A stretch of DNA of 64,000 nt from Streptomyces lasiicapitis (GTDB lineage: Bacteria > Actinomycetota > Actinomycetes > Streptomycetales > Streptomycetaceae). Positions within the stretch are counted from its first letter, which is position 1. Each line of letters opens with the position of its first letter. A program made the position numbers and the translations under genes. The notes beneath the pieces were generated by a model. That model was given only the letters and a program-made list of their open reading frames with translations. It ran no database searches and was not told the DNA's origin. Shown piece by piece: positions 35,430-44,984 of this stretch. The DNA is taken from contig NZ_BMNG01000016.1 of the NCBI RefSeq assembly GCF_014646335.1, positions 1 through 64,000 on the forward strand, written 5' to 3'.

Positions 35430-38400
35430 TTGGACACCACCTCTTGGAGCAGACGGCGCTTCCTCACGGCCGTAGCGGTCACCACCGCCGCCGCTGCCAC
35501 TTCAAGCCTCGTCCTCAACCCGATAGCGGCTGCGGCAGCCCCCGCGGACGGCGACGACGCCGACGGAGACCCGTTCGCCCTGCCCGACACCGACCGGGCC
35601 AAGACCGTCAAGGCATGGCTGACGGGCGGCAAGGCCACCCGCGCCGCCGCCGAGTTCGCCCTCCTCGGCTCCGACGCCGACGTCCGGACCTTCCTCGGCC
35701 AGGAGCTGCCCAGGGCAACGGTGGAGGACAACCGGGTCGCCGTCATCACCTCCCTGGTCGGCGCCGGAAAGGGCACGCGCCGCGAGGCCGTCCAAGCGAT
35801 CGACGGCGACGACGCGACCATCGCCGCCTTCCTCAAGGGCGGCTACAAGCCCGCCATCATGGAAGACCTCCGGGTCGCCACCACGACCGTGATGGCCACC
35901 GGTGACAAGGCCGTACGCCGCGAGGCAGGCGCCGCCCTCGATGCAGACACCCAGCAGGCCCTGGAAGCCTTCCTGACTGACGGTCAGTACTCCGCGCAGG
36001 TGGAGGACATGCGGGTGCAGGTGTCGAAGATGCTCACGGACGCGGGACCGGAGGTGAAGAAGTACGCATCCCGCGCCCTCTCCGGCACCGCCCAGGACAT
36101 CGAATGGTTCCTCGACAGCGGCCAGCACATCGCCCGGGCCCGTGACCAGGAGTCCGCGACGATCGAGGAACTCGTCGCGGTCGTCGAACGAGAGGGCAAG
36201 AAAGCCGACGCACAGACCAAGCTCGCCGAGGAGGCCTCCGCCCGCGCCGTGAAGGCGGCCGAGAAGGCGAAGGAGGCTGCACAGAAGGCGGCCGCCGAGG
36301 CGGAGGCGGCAAAGGAGGACGTGGTCAAGTCCGGCAAGGCCGCGCGGAAAGCGGCCGGCGCCGCGAAGGGTGCGGCGGACGCCGCCCGCACCGCCATCCG
36401 CGCCTCCCACGCCGCAGTCGCCGCCTCCCGCCGCGCCGCCTACGCGGCGACGGCCGCGAGCCAGGCCGCCGCCACCGCCGGGAACGCCGCCGCCCGCGCC
36501 TACAACGCGGCCATCGCCGCCTCCAAGAACGCCGGACAGGCGGGAGCCGCGAAGAACGCGGCGATCGCCGCGCGCAACGCCGCAGCCCGGGCCCGCACCG
36601 CCGCGAAGGCCGCCGACTTCGCCGCCTCCGCCTCCGCGCAGGCAGCCTCCGCCGGTTCCGCCTCCGCCTCCGCCGCCCGCAACGCCGCCTCCGCCGCCAA
36701 CAGCGCCGCCGCGGCGGCCTCGGCAGCGGGCAAGGCCCGGGCCGAGGCAGCCGAGGCCAGACGGCAGGCGAACATCGCCAGCAACAACGCCGCCATCGCC
36801 ACCAACGCCGCCGGAAACGCCCAGGCACTGGCCAACACCGCGGCGAAGGCGGCCCGAGCCGCGCGCGACGCCGCCAACTCCGCCGCCGGCCACGCGGAAA
36901 AGTCCGCCGACGCCGCCGAGTGGGCTGCCAAGTACGCAGGGAAGGCGGTCGAGTACGCCAAGAAGTCCCGCGAGTTCGCCGATGAGGCGACCAAGGCCGC
37001 GAACAACGCCACCGCGGCCGTCACCGCGGCGGTCAAGGTGGAGAAGGAGGCGCGGGAGGCCGAATGGCAGCGCCTCGACGAGGACATGAAGCAGGCCATG
37101 GAAGAGGCTCGGCTGCTCGCGCAGATAGAGCAACAGGAGCGGAGCGAACTCGCCGACAAGCGCACCCAGGCACAGCAGTCCGACAAGGCCACCAAGGACC
37201 TCGTCGCCAAGGCCGAGGCGGCCCTGAAAGCCGGTGACACAAGCCTTGCCGGCACCCTCGGCCGCAAGGCGGCCATCGCGTTGATGAACTCACGGGGCAC
37301 CTGGTCACGTGAGGCCGCGCGGTTCGCCCTGTCCGGCGCGGACGCCGACATCCACGCCTGGATCGACACCGACCGGCAGCTCGCCCAGGGGCAGGACGAC
37401 CGGGAGACCCTCCTCTATCTGGCCCAGGTCTCCACACCGGATGTCGGCGAAGCCGTGACCAAGGCTCTGGAGAGCGCCGCCCCGGACGCCGCCACCGCTT
37501 TCCTCGGCACCGGCATCGTCGAGGCCGCCGCGATGGACAACCGCGTCGCGGTCAGCCGCGTCCTGGCCGGCGACCCCGGCAAGGCGGTGAAGAAGGCCGC
37601 CAACGAAGCGCTCGACGCGGGCACCGCCGAGGCCCTGTACGACTTCCTCAGCGACGCGTACGAGACGGCACAGCGGGATGACGACGCGGTCGCCACTGCC
37701 GCGATCATCGCCAAGGCGGGTCCCTACACCAAGGCCCACGCCCAGGCGGCGATGGAAGGCCCGGCGTGGATGCGCCGCAACTTCCTTGCCTCGGTCCAGT
37801 ACAAAACCGCGCAGCTCGACCACGACTCCGCCACCCACATCGCCGCCATTCAGGGCGCGATCGCCGCCGCCGCGAAGATCGCGCACAAGGCGCAGGAAGT
37901 CGCCGCCCGTGCGCAGGAGGCCGCGGCCAAGGCTCGCGACGCCGCCACCGAGGCACTGAAGTGGGCGGACAAGGCAAAGAAGTCGGCTGCGCAGGCCAAC
38001 ACCTACGCGCGGCAGGCGGACGCGAACGCGGACACGGCCGAGAAGTCGGCCCGGGAGGCACAGGCCTCGGCCGACAGGGCCAAGCAGGCAGCCGCCACCG
38101 CACGCACAGCCGCACGCTCGGCCAACTATTCCGCCAACCGCGCTGTCGACGCCGCCCGCTCCGCGACGACCTCCGCCAACTCGGCCCAGGCATCGGCGAC
38201 TTCGGCCCGCGCCTCCGCCGTCCAGGCGGGCAAGGACGCGAACACGGCGGCGGCAGCCGCGACCCAGGCCCACCAGATCGTCAGGGACAAGCGGAGGGCC
38301 GAAATCGCGGCAGCGGCCAAGAAGGCGGCCGCAGCGGCGCGCAAGGCCAAGCAAGCCGGGAAGAACCCGGCCGACACACCCGAGAACGACAAGGTCAAGG

Positions 38401-38801
38401 ACGGCCTTCCCTGGTGGAAGGAAGGGTCGAGATGGCTGGCGAACGCCACCAACTGGGCCAGCATCGGCACCGGGTTCATCTCCGCCGCCCTCGGCATCGG
38501 CGGCCTGGCGGTCGGCATGATCTTCCCGCCCGCCGTACCGTTCGTGGAAGGTGCCGCCGTCGGTTTCGGCTACGCCTCTCTCGGATTCGCCGGACTCAAC
38601 GTCCTGTTCACCGGAATCGGCTACGGCTGGTCGAGCGGCGAGTTCAAGCAATCCATCGGAAGCGCGGCCCTGGGCGTCCTCACCTTCGGACAGTCCAAAT
38701 GGATCGGTGCTCTCGGCGGCGGTAAAGTCGTCACCAAGGTCACGGAGTTCGGGCACGATCTCATTTCGCCGGTGACCGGCCTGCTGGGATCCCTCGGCTG
38801 A
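35430..38801 (+). CDS. Giant Tat-exported ALF-repeat / coiled-coil protein
   Basis: An 1123-aa protein from TTG 35430 (GGA seven bases upstream; no better start). Residues 5-40 are a Tat signal (SRRRFLTAVAVTTAAAATSS). ALF repeats follow at ~45-240 and again at ~610-780 (blocks such as AAEFALLGSDADVRTFL, then VEDNRVAV). Two long Ala-rich coiled coils occupy ~250-600 and ~800-980. The C-terminal ~110 residues hold Gly/Ala-rich hydrophobic helices (IGTGFISAALGIGGLAVGMI, FGYASLGFAGLNVLFTGIGY). ALF repeats are known from Streptomyces polymorphic-toxin-type exoproteins. Here no standard toxin domain follows; the hydrophobic tip could insert in membranes. A 17-bp terminator hairpin follows. Confidence 0.82.
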   Translation: MDTTSWSRRRFLTAVAVTTAAAATSSLVLNPIAAAAAPADGDDADGDPFALPDTDRAKTVKAWLTGGKATRAAAEFALLGSDADVRTFLGQELPRATVEDNRVAVITSLVGAGKGTRREAVQAIDGDDATIAAFLKGGYKPAIMEDLRVATTTVMATGDKAVRREAGAALDADTQQALEAFLTDGQYSAQVEDMRVQVSKMLTDAGPEVKKYASRALSGTAQDIEWFLDSGQHIARARDQESATIEELVAVVEREGKKADAQTKLAEEASARAVKAAEKAKEAAQKAAAEAEAAKEDVVKSGKAARKAAGAAKGAADAARTAIRASHAAVAASRRAAYAATAASQAAATAGNAAARAYNAAIAASKNAGQAGAAKNAAIAARNAAARARTAAKAADFAASASAQAASAGSASASAARNAASAANSAAAAASAAGKARAEAAEARRQANIASNNAAIATNAAGNAQALANTAAKAARAARDAANSAAGHAEKSADAAEWAAKYAGKAVEYAKKSREFADEATKAANNATAAVTAAVKVEKEAREAEWQRLDEDMKQAMEEARLLAQIEQQERSELADKRTQAQQSDKATKDLVAKAEAALKAGDTSLAGTLGRKAAIALMNSRGTWSREAARFALSGADADIHAWIDTDRQLAQGQDDRETLLYLAQVSTPDVGEAVTKALESAAPDAATAFLGTGIVEAAAMDNRVAVSRVLAGDPGKAVKKAANEALDAGTAEALYDFLSDAYETAQRDDDAVATAAIIAKAGPYTKAHAQAAMEGPAWMRRNFLASVQYKTAQLDHDSATHIAAIQGAIAAAAKIAHKAQEVAARAQEAAAKARDAATEALKWADKAKKSAAQANTYARQADANADTAEKSAREAQASADRAKQAAATARTAARSANYSANRAVDAARSATTSANSAQASATSARASAVQAGKDANTAAAAATQAHQIVRDKRRAEIAAAAKKAAAAARKAKQAGKNPADTPENDKVKDGLPWWKEGSRWLANATNWASIGTGFISAALGIGGLAVGMIFPPAVPFVEGAAVGFGYASLGFAGLNVLFTGIGYGWSSGEFKQSIGSAALGVLTFGQSKWIGALGGGKVVTKVTEFGHDLISPVTGLLGSLG

Positions 38802-38814
38802 ATAATCGTCATAG

Positions 38815-38854
38815 GCATCAAGGATGGCGGCGAACGGGCCGCCATCCTTGATGC
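38815..38854. terminator. Strong terminator hairpin
   Basis: A perfect 17-bp stem, GCATCAAGGATGGCGGC with loop GAACGG, 14 bp after the ALF gene stop and 43 bp before the next gene. Confidence 0.88.
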
Positions 38855-38896
38855 GCCGTCATTCCTCCACTTGCACTTGCTGCTGAAAGGACCCCC

Positions 38897-39286
38897 GTGC
38901 TCGCCCGGCTCCCTCTCGTCTGGCTGCTTCTCATGGCAGCCCTTGCCACCTTCGCCTTCTGCTTCGCCATCGATAGATGGATGAAGGAGCGCAAGCTGAC
39001 AGTGGTTTTTCTCGTCATTTCGGTCGGCTGCTGCCTCGGCATGATCGCCGTCGGCGGCGCCCAGGTCCAGAACTGGAACGCTCGGCAGATGCTGGTTCTG
39101 TACTCGTTCGCGTGGACCGGTCTCACCATCGGCATGTTCCCGACCAGAAAGCTACTTATCACATACGGTGACGAATATCGTCACGGCATACAGAGAGAGA
39201 AGTACGAGTACCCCAAGCGATACTTCGCCGCCCTCCTTTTCTCAGTCATCCTCATGTGTTTCCTGGCCTTCGTACTCGCGACCTAG
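38897..39286 (+). CDS. Small four-TM membrane protein
   Basis: A 129-aa protein with four hydrophobic helices: PLVWLLLMAALATFAFCFAI, VVFLVISVGCCLGMIAV, LVLYSFAWTGLTIGMF and FAALLFSVILMCFLAFVLA, with a charged loop (YGDEYRHGIQREKYEYPKRY) before the last. GTG 38897 follows AAAGGA. I know no family. It follows the ALF-repeat gene on the same strand with a terminator between. Size and topology resemble colicin-type immunity proteins, which leads me to suggest it protects against the ALF protein's hydrophobic tip; this is inference only. Confidence 0.6.
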   Translation: MLARLPLVWLLLMAALATFAFCFAIDRWMKERKLTVVFLVISVGCCLGMIAVGGAQVQNWNARQMLVLYSFAWTGLTIGMFPTRKLLITYGDEYRHGIQREKYEYPKRYFAALLFSVILMCFLAFVLAT

Positions 39287-39424
39287 AGAATCCAGCACAC
39301 CGCGCCAACAGCAAGAAGTGAACCCGCCGTCGCCGCTGTGCGGCCGGACTCGCCACTCACCGGCGGCGTCCACAGGGTTCGGCCACCGCACGGAGGCGGC
39401 CATGTACACCGCGAAGGACCCACA

Positions 39425-41524
39425 GTGAAGATCGCGTTCCTGATCAACAACGCGTACGGCATCGGCGGCACGATCCGCTCGACCCTGAACTTGTCCGCGG
39501 CATTCGCCGTCCGGCACGACGTAGAGGTCGTCAGTGTGCACCGGGTCCAGGACGAGCCCGCCCTGCCCGTCGACCCGCGCGTGCGGCTGACTTCACTGAT
39601 CGACATGCGGGAGAACAGCCCGACGTACGAGGGACATCACGAGCTCACTCGGCAGCCGTGCACGATGTTCCCCGACACTGGGGCTGCAGCCGCCTCCAAG
39701 CGGCTTCCCTACTCCGCGCTCCAGGACCAGCGCATCGGCGAGTACCTCGCTCATACAGATGCGCAGGTGGTCATCGGGACCCGGCCCGACCTCAACGGCT
39801 ATCTCGCGCGCGACGGACAGGCGCGCTATCTGCGCATCGGGCAGGAGCACCTCAGCCTCGACGCCCACGCCGCGCGTCTGCGCGGGCACCAGAATGCGGC
39901 CATCGGGCACCTCGACGCGTTCGTCACCGTCTCCGAGGCGGACGCGGCCCAGTACCGGGCAGCCCTGCCCGAAACGGCAACGTCCATCCTGTGCATACCC
40001 AACAGCGTGCCCACACCGGACGTCACCCCCTCGTCCTTGGACACCAAGACCATCGTCGCCGCAGGGCGACTCGTGGCAGTGAAGCGCTACGACCGGCTGA
40101 TCGCCGCCTTCGCCAAGCTCGCCACCGAACACCCCGACTGGACCCTGCGCCTCTATGGACGCGGCCCTGAAACGGCCCGCCTGCGCGCGCAGATCGAGAG
40201 CCTCGGACTCTACAACCAGGCCTTCCTGATGGGGCCCGTGTCTCCCATCGACACCGAGTGGGCCAAGGGCTCCATCGCCGCGGTCTCCTCCGACATGGAG
40301 TCCTTCGGCATGACCATCGTCGAAGCCATGCACTGCGGCGTACCAGTCATCTCCACCGACTGCCCGCACGGCCCCGGCGAGATCATCGACCACGGACAGG
40401 ACGGGCTCCTCGTCCCCCTCACAGATGACGCCGACGCCTTCGCCCAGACGCTCAAGCAACTGATCGAGGACACCGATCTACGTCATCGGCTCGGAGCCGC
40501 GGCGCGCGCCAAGGCAGCAACGTACGCCCCTGCCGCCATCGCCCACCGCTACGAAGCCCTCATCCACGACCTGACCCCGCGCCCCTCCCTGCTCACCCGC
40601 TTGCGCCGCACCCTGCACCCCAGCACCCCGCACACCGCTCCGCCCAGGCCCGACACGTCCCCAGCGCCGGCAGGGGATCCCGCAACGCGGATCACTACTC
40701 ACGCCCGGGCCACGCCTCAGGGCGGAATGACCGTGGCCTTCGACGCGGCCACGCTGCCACCGGGCGCCCTTGACCTCGTCCTGCGCCTGCGCCGCGACCC
40801 GGCCAAGACCGAGATACGCCTGCCCGTACCAACGCCCGCACCCGGCACCGAACTGGACATCCAGGTCACCTTGGACGGCGCCACCCACTGCATGCCGGAG
40901 GGACGCTGGGACTGCTATCTCGCTCCGCGCGGCACCAACCAGCGCACCCGCCTGACCGCCCGCCTCGTCGAACAGGCCCCGCTCCATGGCCTCCCGCCCT
41001 TCACCGGCCCCGAGGGCGTGCGCTCCTGGATTCCCTACACCACCGCGGACGGGTTCCTGGCCATACGCACCTGGCTTCGCCCCGCCCACGCCGAAGTGCA
41101 ACACGTCCACATCGGCGGGCAGTCGGCCTGCGTCACCGCCACGCTCCACGGAAGTCTCACGCCCGACATGCCCGGACCACAGGCAGTCATCACGGCGACC
41201 TCACGCACCGACGCGGCTCACGACATTGCCATCCCCCTGGACGACACCGACGGACGCACCTTCCAATTCGCCCTCCCCTACCCCCAGTTCCTGGGACACC
41301 GCAGCACGGAGCACGACCTGTGGGACCTACGACTGCTGCCTCGCCCCACGGCCCGGCCCGTCCCTCTCGGCCGTATCGGCGGAGACCTCGCCGACCGCAA
41401 GAAGACCGATGTCGTTCCCGCCGTCACCCTCGAACACCCCGCACGCGGAACCACGCGGGCCAAGCCCTTCTTCACCATCAACAACGACCTCGCCGTGAGC
41501 CTTCGCGACGCCACCACCGCATGA
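39425..41524 (+). CDS. GT4-family glycosyltransferase with a ~300-aa C-terminal domain
   Basis: A 699-aa protein. Residues 1-385 are a GT-B glycosyltransferase of family 4: KIAFLINNAYGIGGTIRSTL at the start, GRLVAVKRYDRLIAAFA for the donor loop and SSDMESFGMTIVEAMHCGVP for the E(x7)E motif. After a Pro/Thr linker the C-terminal ~280 residues are beta-rich and unassigned. The same two-part layout occurs in wall-teichoic-acid-type transferases of actinomycetes, so a cell-wall polymer is a reasonable guess for the acceptor. GTG 39425 follows AAGGA at six bases. Confidence 0.82.
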   Translation: MKIAFLINNAYGIGGTIRSTLNLSAAFAVRHDVEVVSVHRVQDEPALPVDPRVRLTSLIDMRENSPTYEGHHELTRQPCTMFPDTGAAAASKRLPYSALQDQRIGEYLAHTDAQVVIGTRPDLNGYLARDGQARYLRIGQEHLSLDAHAARLRGHQNAAIGHLDAFVTVSEADAAQYRAALPETATSILCIPNSVPTPDVTPSSLDTKTIVAAGRLVAVKRYDRLIAAFAKLATEHPDWTLRLYGRGPETARLRAQIESLGLYNQAFLMGPVSPIDTEWAKGSIAAVSSDMESFGMTIVEAMHCGVPVISTDCPHGPGEIIDHGQDGLLVPLTDDADAFAQTLKQLIEDTDLRHRLGAAARAKAATYAPAAIAHRYEALIHDLTPRPSLLTRLRRTLHPSTPHTAPPRPDTSPAPAGDPATRITTHARATPQGGMTVAFDAATLPPGALDLVLRLRRDPAKTEIRLPVPTPAPGTELDIQVTLDGATHCMPEGRWDCYLAPRGTNQRTRLTARLVEQAPLHGLPPFTGPEGVRSWIPYTTADGFLAIRTWLRPAHAEVQHVHIGGQSACVTATLHGSLTPDMPGPQAVITATSRTDAAHDIAIPLDDTDGRTFQFALPYPQFLGHRSTEHDLWDLRLLPRPTARPVPLGRIGGDLADRKKTDVVPAVTLEHPARGTTRAKPFFTINNDLAVSLRDATTA

Positions 41525-41576
41525 CCTCGTGCATTCTGTTGCCGACAGGGCTTGATCCTCGCGGTACGCCGTTGTC

Positions 41577-41800
41577 ATGAGGTACGCGCAAGGGTGGGGG
41601 CTGTCGGACGGGAGTCGGCAGTTCCGCGAGACGATCCGCATGATGGCCGCCGAACTGTTCGCCTCTGGTGAGCCGAGTTCGGTGATCGCGACGGAGTTAC
41701 GGGGGGGGGCCGACCGCCTCGGCCACCGCCAGCCCTCAATAGTCCGTCTCAGCCGCCGGGGTGCTCACCCACCGCGAAGCGATACGAGGAGTTCTTGAAG
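41577..41800 (+). pseudogene. N-terminal remnant of an HTH-type transposase
   Basis: MRYAQGWGLSDGSRQFRETI, then RMMAAELFASGEPSSVIATE matches the first HTH of IS630-type transposases. Homology breaks at a run of nine G (41700-41709), where the second recognition helix should be. Nothing of the DDE domain remains. A short coding-like tail near 41790-41850 (KMLRDGTCYESRLTAAVT) is unassigned. Confidence 0.55.
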
Positions 41801-41846
41801 ATGCTCCGCGACGGCACCTGCTACGAATCCCGGCTGACGGCCGCGG

Positions 41847-42332
41847 TCACCTGACCCGCGGCTCCGCGAGGAGGACTACCTGATCAGCATCGACATCGAA
41901 CCCGAGCACCGGATGGCCGTAACTGCCCTCCGGATCCATCAGCACCGGCTTGCCCAAGCGCCGCCCGGTCTCACCGAGGAAGCCACAGAACACATCCAGT
42001 CGCTCCTGCCCCTGCAACTCCCGCAGATCGACGTCGAAGTCGATCTCGTCATCGGCATGGAAGCGGAAGATCGCCAGCACATCGACAGCCGGCCACACCC
42101 GCAGGCCCGGGCACTCGGCATCCGCAGAGCGGGCCAGCACGTCCGCCGCCCGCGGCACCGCAAGCACCATCTCGCCTTCGGAGTACTGGCACTTCCAGCC
42201 CCGCTCAACGACAAGATCGAGAACCGACTGCCAGTCCTCCACCGAAGCATCCGGGACACGCACATCCGGCAGCGACCCCATCAGATCCGGATCGAAGAAA
42301 CAGCTCACGTCGTCCCACAACAGATCAGCCAC
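41847..42332 (-). CDS. Conserved hypothetical acidic protein
   Basis: A ~161-aa soluble, strongly acidic protein with no signal or membrane segment. Sequence features: LLWDDVSCFFDPDLMGSLPD, VEDWQSVLDLVVERGW, then IDFDVDLRELQGQERLDVF and GHPVLGFDVDADQVVLL. I recognise it as a conserved Streptomyces hypothetical; its size and acidity recall immunity proteins, but I cannot name a family. I start it at GTG 42332, though the frame is open to 42386. No good ribosome site is visible at either. Confidence 0.6.
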   Translation of the reverse strand: MADLLWDDVSCFFDPDLMGSLPDVRVPDASVEDWQSVLDLVVERGWKCQYSEGEMVLAVPRAADVLARSADAECPGLRVWPAVDVLAIFRFHADDEIDFDVDLRELQGQERLDVFCGFLGETGRRLGKPVLMDPEGSYGHPVLGFDVDADQVVLLAEPRVR

Positions 42333-42386
42333 ACCGCCATGCTGCCCGGCTCTCCGACTCAACGCAGCCCCATTTCCCTTGGCCAA

Positions 42387-42812
42387 AAAGATAGGGGCAC
42401 CCCCCGGCAGGCAGTGAGCAATCCGGTCCGAGGATGCGCGCTTGAGCTACCGGACCGTCCCTCGTCTCGTGGGTGATGGGCGCACAACACGCTGCGGCAA
42501 CCTCGTCGGTGGTGGTGCTGTGGCTCAAACAGCCGATCCGCCGCCGGCCTCGGATCTCCACTGCAGGCCTTGAACTCCGGGACACACGACGAACGGCGCC
42601 CGCAGCCAGTAGCGCTGGCTGCGGGCGCCACACCAACCTCCTCCTGGATGAACCCAGTCAACCTGGGTGCGCAGAGTGATCCGTTGAGGTGGAGAGGGCG
42701 GAGGTGCCCGCTCCCTCGCGGCCGTGCTCACCCGGGGCCGAGCCACCTACTTCAGCGCCTCGGCCTGCTGAGCACCGACCGTCCGGCCGTCCCAACTTCA
42801 GCGCCCTGCTGA
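42387..42812. other. Intergenic region with one strong hairpin
   Basis: No supported gene. A perfect 15-bp stem at 42595-42629 (GGCGCCCGCAGCCAG, loop TAGCG) is terminator-like. Otherwise I see only short unsupported frames. Confidence 0.5.
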
Positions 42813-43058
42813 AAACTCCGGCTCTGCCTCGCCGAACGGGGCGGGAGCCGGTACCTTGGCCTTCGCCGCATTTCAGCTCATGAGGAACTGGGCCGGCAAT
42901 TCCCGCCGCTGGATCAGTCGGAACTCGGCAAGCTGCCTGCCCCCACGCATCGCGCGCGGGCACGCTCGGCACTCCAGGAGGCGTTGCGTCTGCTGGAGAT
43001 GCTGGCGGATCCGCGCGCCGCCGAAGTGCGGGCGCTGCTGGACACCTTCGATGATTGA
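42813..43058 (+). pseudogene. C-terminal fragment of an unidentified helical protein
   Basis: An open frame reads RRISAHEELGRQFPPLDQSE, LGKLPAPTHRARARSALQEA and LRLLEMLADPRAAEVRALLD before TGA. Composition and amphipathic helices are those of real protein. A stop precedes it and no start exists, so it is a gene end. The family is not known to me. 43059-43258 holds nothing else I can support. Confidence 0.35.
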
Positions 43059-43258
43059 CGGGGCCCGCAGTGGACGGAGCGCCGAGGGCTGCGCCTGACG
43101 ACTTGAGACCCATATCCCGCAGCCGGCTTGGGAGTTCCAGGGAACCCCGCACGGCTGGAGGCCGTGATGTCCACAGAGAGCAGCATCCAGACGGGGAGCC
43201 CTACTGGAGGGCGTGCACCATGAGCCGACGACCCGCACGCCTTCGGCGGCAGCGGCAC

Positions 43259-44884
43259 CTACGGCGCATCCAAGGCCGCCCCCGTCCACGCGGCGCGCAG
43301 CGCCTTCTTGTCCACCTTGCCGACCTTGGTCGTCGGCAGCCGGTCCAGCAGGATCGTCCTCCGGGGTGTGTACAGGTCTCCCAACTCGGCCGTCACTGCC
43401 GCGCCGACGGCGTCCGGGTCGATGTGGGCGTCCTCGGCCGTGGCGAGGAAGATCTGTACGGCTTCCCCGTAGTCCTCGTCCGGCACGCCAAGGGCCGCTG
43501 CGTTGCGTACACCGGGCAGCGTGAGCAGGAAGTCCTCAAGGACGCGCGAGTAGACGTTGTCGCTGGTGCTGCCGGTGACGATGATGTCCTTGACCCGGTC
43601 GACGAGATAGAGGTACCCCTCGGCGTCGAGGTAGCCCACGTCCCCGGTGCGCAGCCAGCCGTCGTGCAGCGCGGCCGCCGTACGTTCCGGGTCCTCGTAG
43701 TAGCCGAGCATCACCGTCTCGCCCCTGACACACACCTCGCCGACCTGCCTGACGGGCAGTGCCGCCGCGCCGTCCTCGCCACGGATCTCGATCTCGGTGT
43801 CGGATATCGCGCGACCGCAGCTGCCCCAGAGTTCGGGCCGCCGGGCCGCCTGCGAGGCGAGGTCCTCCGCGCCGAACGCGGCGATGCCCAGTGCCTCCGA
43901 CTGCCCGTAGCCCTGGCTGAGCACGGGCCCGAAGACCTCGACCGCCTGCTGCAGCCTGCTGGGCGACGAGGCCGCGCCGCCGACGACGATCCGCCGCAGC
44001 GCGGGCAGGGTGCCCGGCTCGCACTCCGGGTGGTCGAGAAGCGCGTACAGCATGGGCGGTACGAACATGGTGGCGGTGATCCGCTCCTCGCGCAGCACCG
44101 TCAGTGCCGCGCCCGCCTCGAACTCGGGCAGCACGACGAGGGCGGAACCTGTCACCAGCGCCTGAATCGACGTGAGGTGGCCGCTGGCGTGAGTGAGCAG
44201 TGTGGCGGCGAGCACCCGGTCCGCGCCCGGGGTCATGGTCGGGAAGAACCCGGTGCGGGAGTGTTCCGGGTCGTCCTGCGCCAGGTCCACAAAGGCGTCG
44301 TAGAGGCGGTGGCTGTGCGCGGCGAGCTTGGGGCGGCCCAGGGTGCCGCCGGTGTAGAGGACGGTGACGGCCTCGTCGGCTCCCGGGGCGGGCACGTCGT
44401 CGGGGCGCTCCTCGGGGCACTCGGCCGCCAGGGCCAGCAGGTCCGTACCCCCCTGTGCGCAGGGCCCGAGGCTGAGCAGCACCGGTGCGTGGACGCTGCG
44501 GCCGGCGGCGTCGGCGGCCCGCGCCGCGAAGAGCGGGTCGGTGACCACGGCGCGCGCCCTGGACTGCTCGACCAGCGCGGCGAGCTCGCCGGGCCCCGGC
44601 TCGGGCGGCAGGAACACGACGCGGCAGCCGATGAGATGGACCGCGAGCTGCACCAGGACGGAGTCCACACGGTTGGCCAGGAACAACCCCACTCCGTCGC
44701 CGGGTACGAGCCCGATGCGGCGCAGCGCGTGCCCCAGACTGAACAGCCTCCGCCGAGCCTCCCCCCGGGTCAGCCGCTGCGCACCCTGGACGAGCGCTTC
44801 GGCGTCCTCGTCCTTGTGCCAGTGCTCCAGGATGTGGTCCACGTACGTCCGCGGCTCGGCAGTCTCCTGCGCATTAACGATCAT
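43259..44884 (-). CDS. AMP-binding acyl-CoA synthetase/ligase
   Basis: A 541-aa adenylate-forming enzyme. Core motifs: VLYTGGTLGRPKLAAHSH (P-loop A3), GQGYGQSEALGIAAFG-type A5 (here SQGYGQSEALGIAAF), WLRTGDVGYLDAEGYLYLVD (A7) and the C-terminal TTKVGKVDKKALR with the catalytic Lys. The usual YTSGTTG loop is YTGGTLG. This group activates carboxylic acids as CoA or carrier-protein thioesters. No carrier protein or PKS is next to it, so the substrate is open. I use ATG 44884; a TTG 12 bases upstream is possible. Next upstream is the broken DUF3500 gene. Confidence 0.87.
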   Translation of the reverse strand: MIVNAQETAEPRTYVDHILEHWHKDEDAEALVQGAQRLTRGEARRRLFSLGHALRRIGLVPGDGVGLFLANRVDSVLVQLAVHLIGCRVVFLPPEPGPGELAALVEQSRARAVVTDPLFAARAADAAGRSVHAPVLLSLGPCAQGGTDLLALAAECPEERPDDVPAPGADEAVTVLYTGGTLGRPKLAAHSHRLYDAFVDLAQDDPEHSRTGFFPTMTPGADRVLAATLLTHASGHLTSIQALVTGSALVVLPEFEAGAALTVLREERITATMFVPPMLYALLDHPECEPGTLPALRRIVVGGAASSPSRLQQAVEVFGPVLSQGYGQSEALGIAAFGAEDLASQAARRPELWGSCGRAISDTEIEIRGEDGAAALPVRQVGEVCVRGETVMLGYYEDPERTAAALHDGWLRTGDVGYLDAEGYLYLVDRVKDIIVTGSTSDNVYSRVLEDFLLTLPGVRNAAALGVPDEDYGEAVQIFLATAEDAHIDPDAVGAAVTAELGDLYTPRRTILLDRLPTTKVGKVDKKALRAAWTGAALDAP

Positions 44885-44984
44885 GGGCACATGCAAACAT
44901 GCCGTTCAGGGGCCACTACCTCACAGGGGACGGATTCGGCCATCAGCCAGCGGAGTATCATGCCCCACCCCCGGCGCGGCGCTG

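Noticed and set aside
36370..37089. Pro/Arg-rich plus-strand frame inside the ALF gene
   Set aside because: Frame-shifted reading of the Ala-rich coiled coil; no independent start or motifs.
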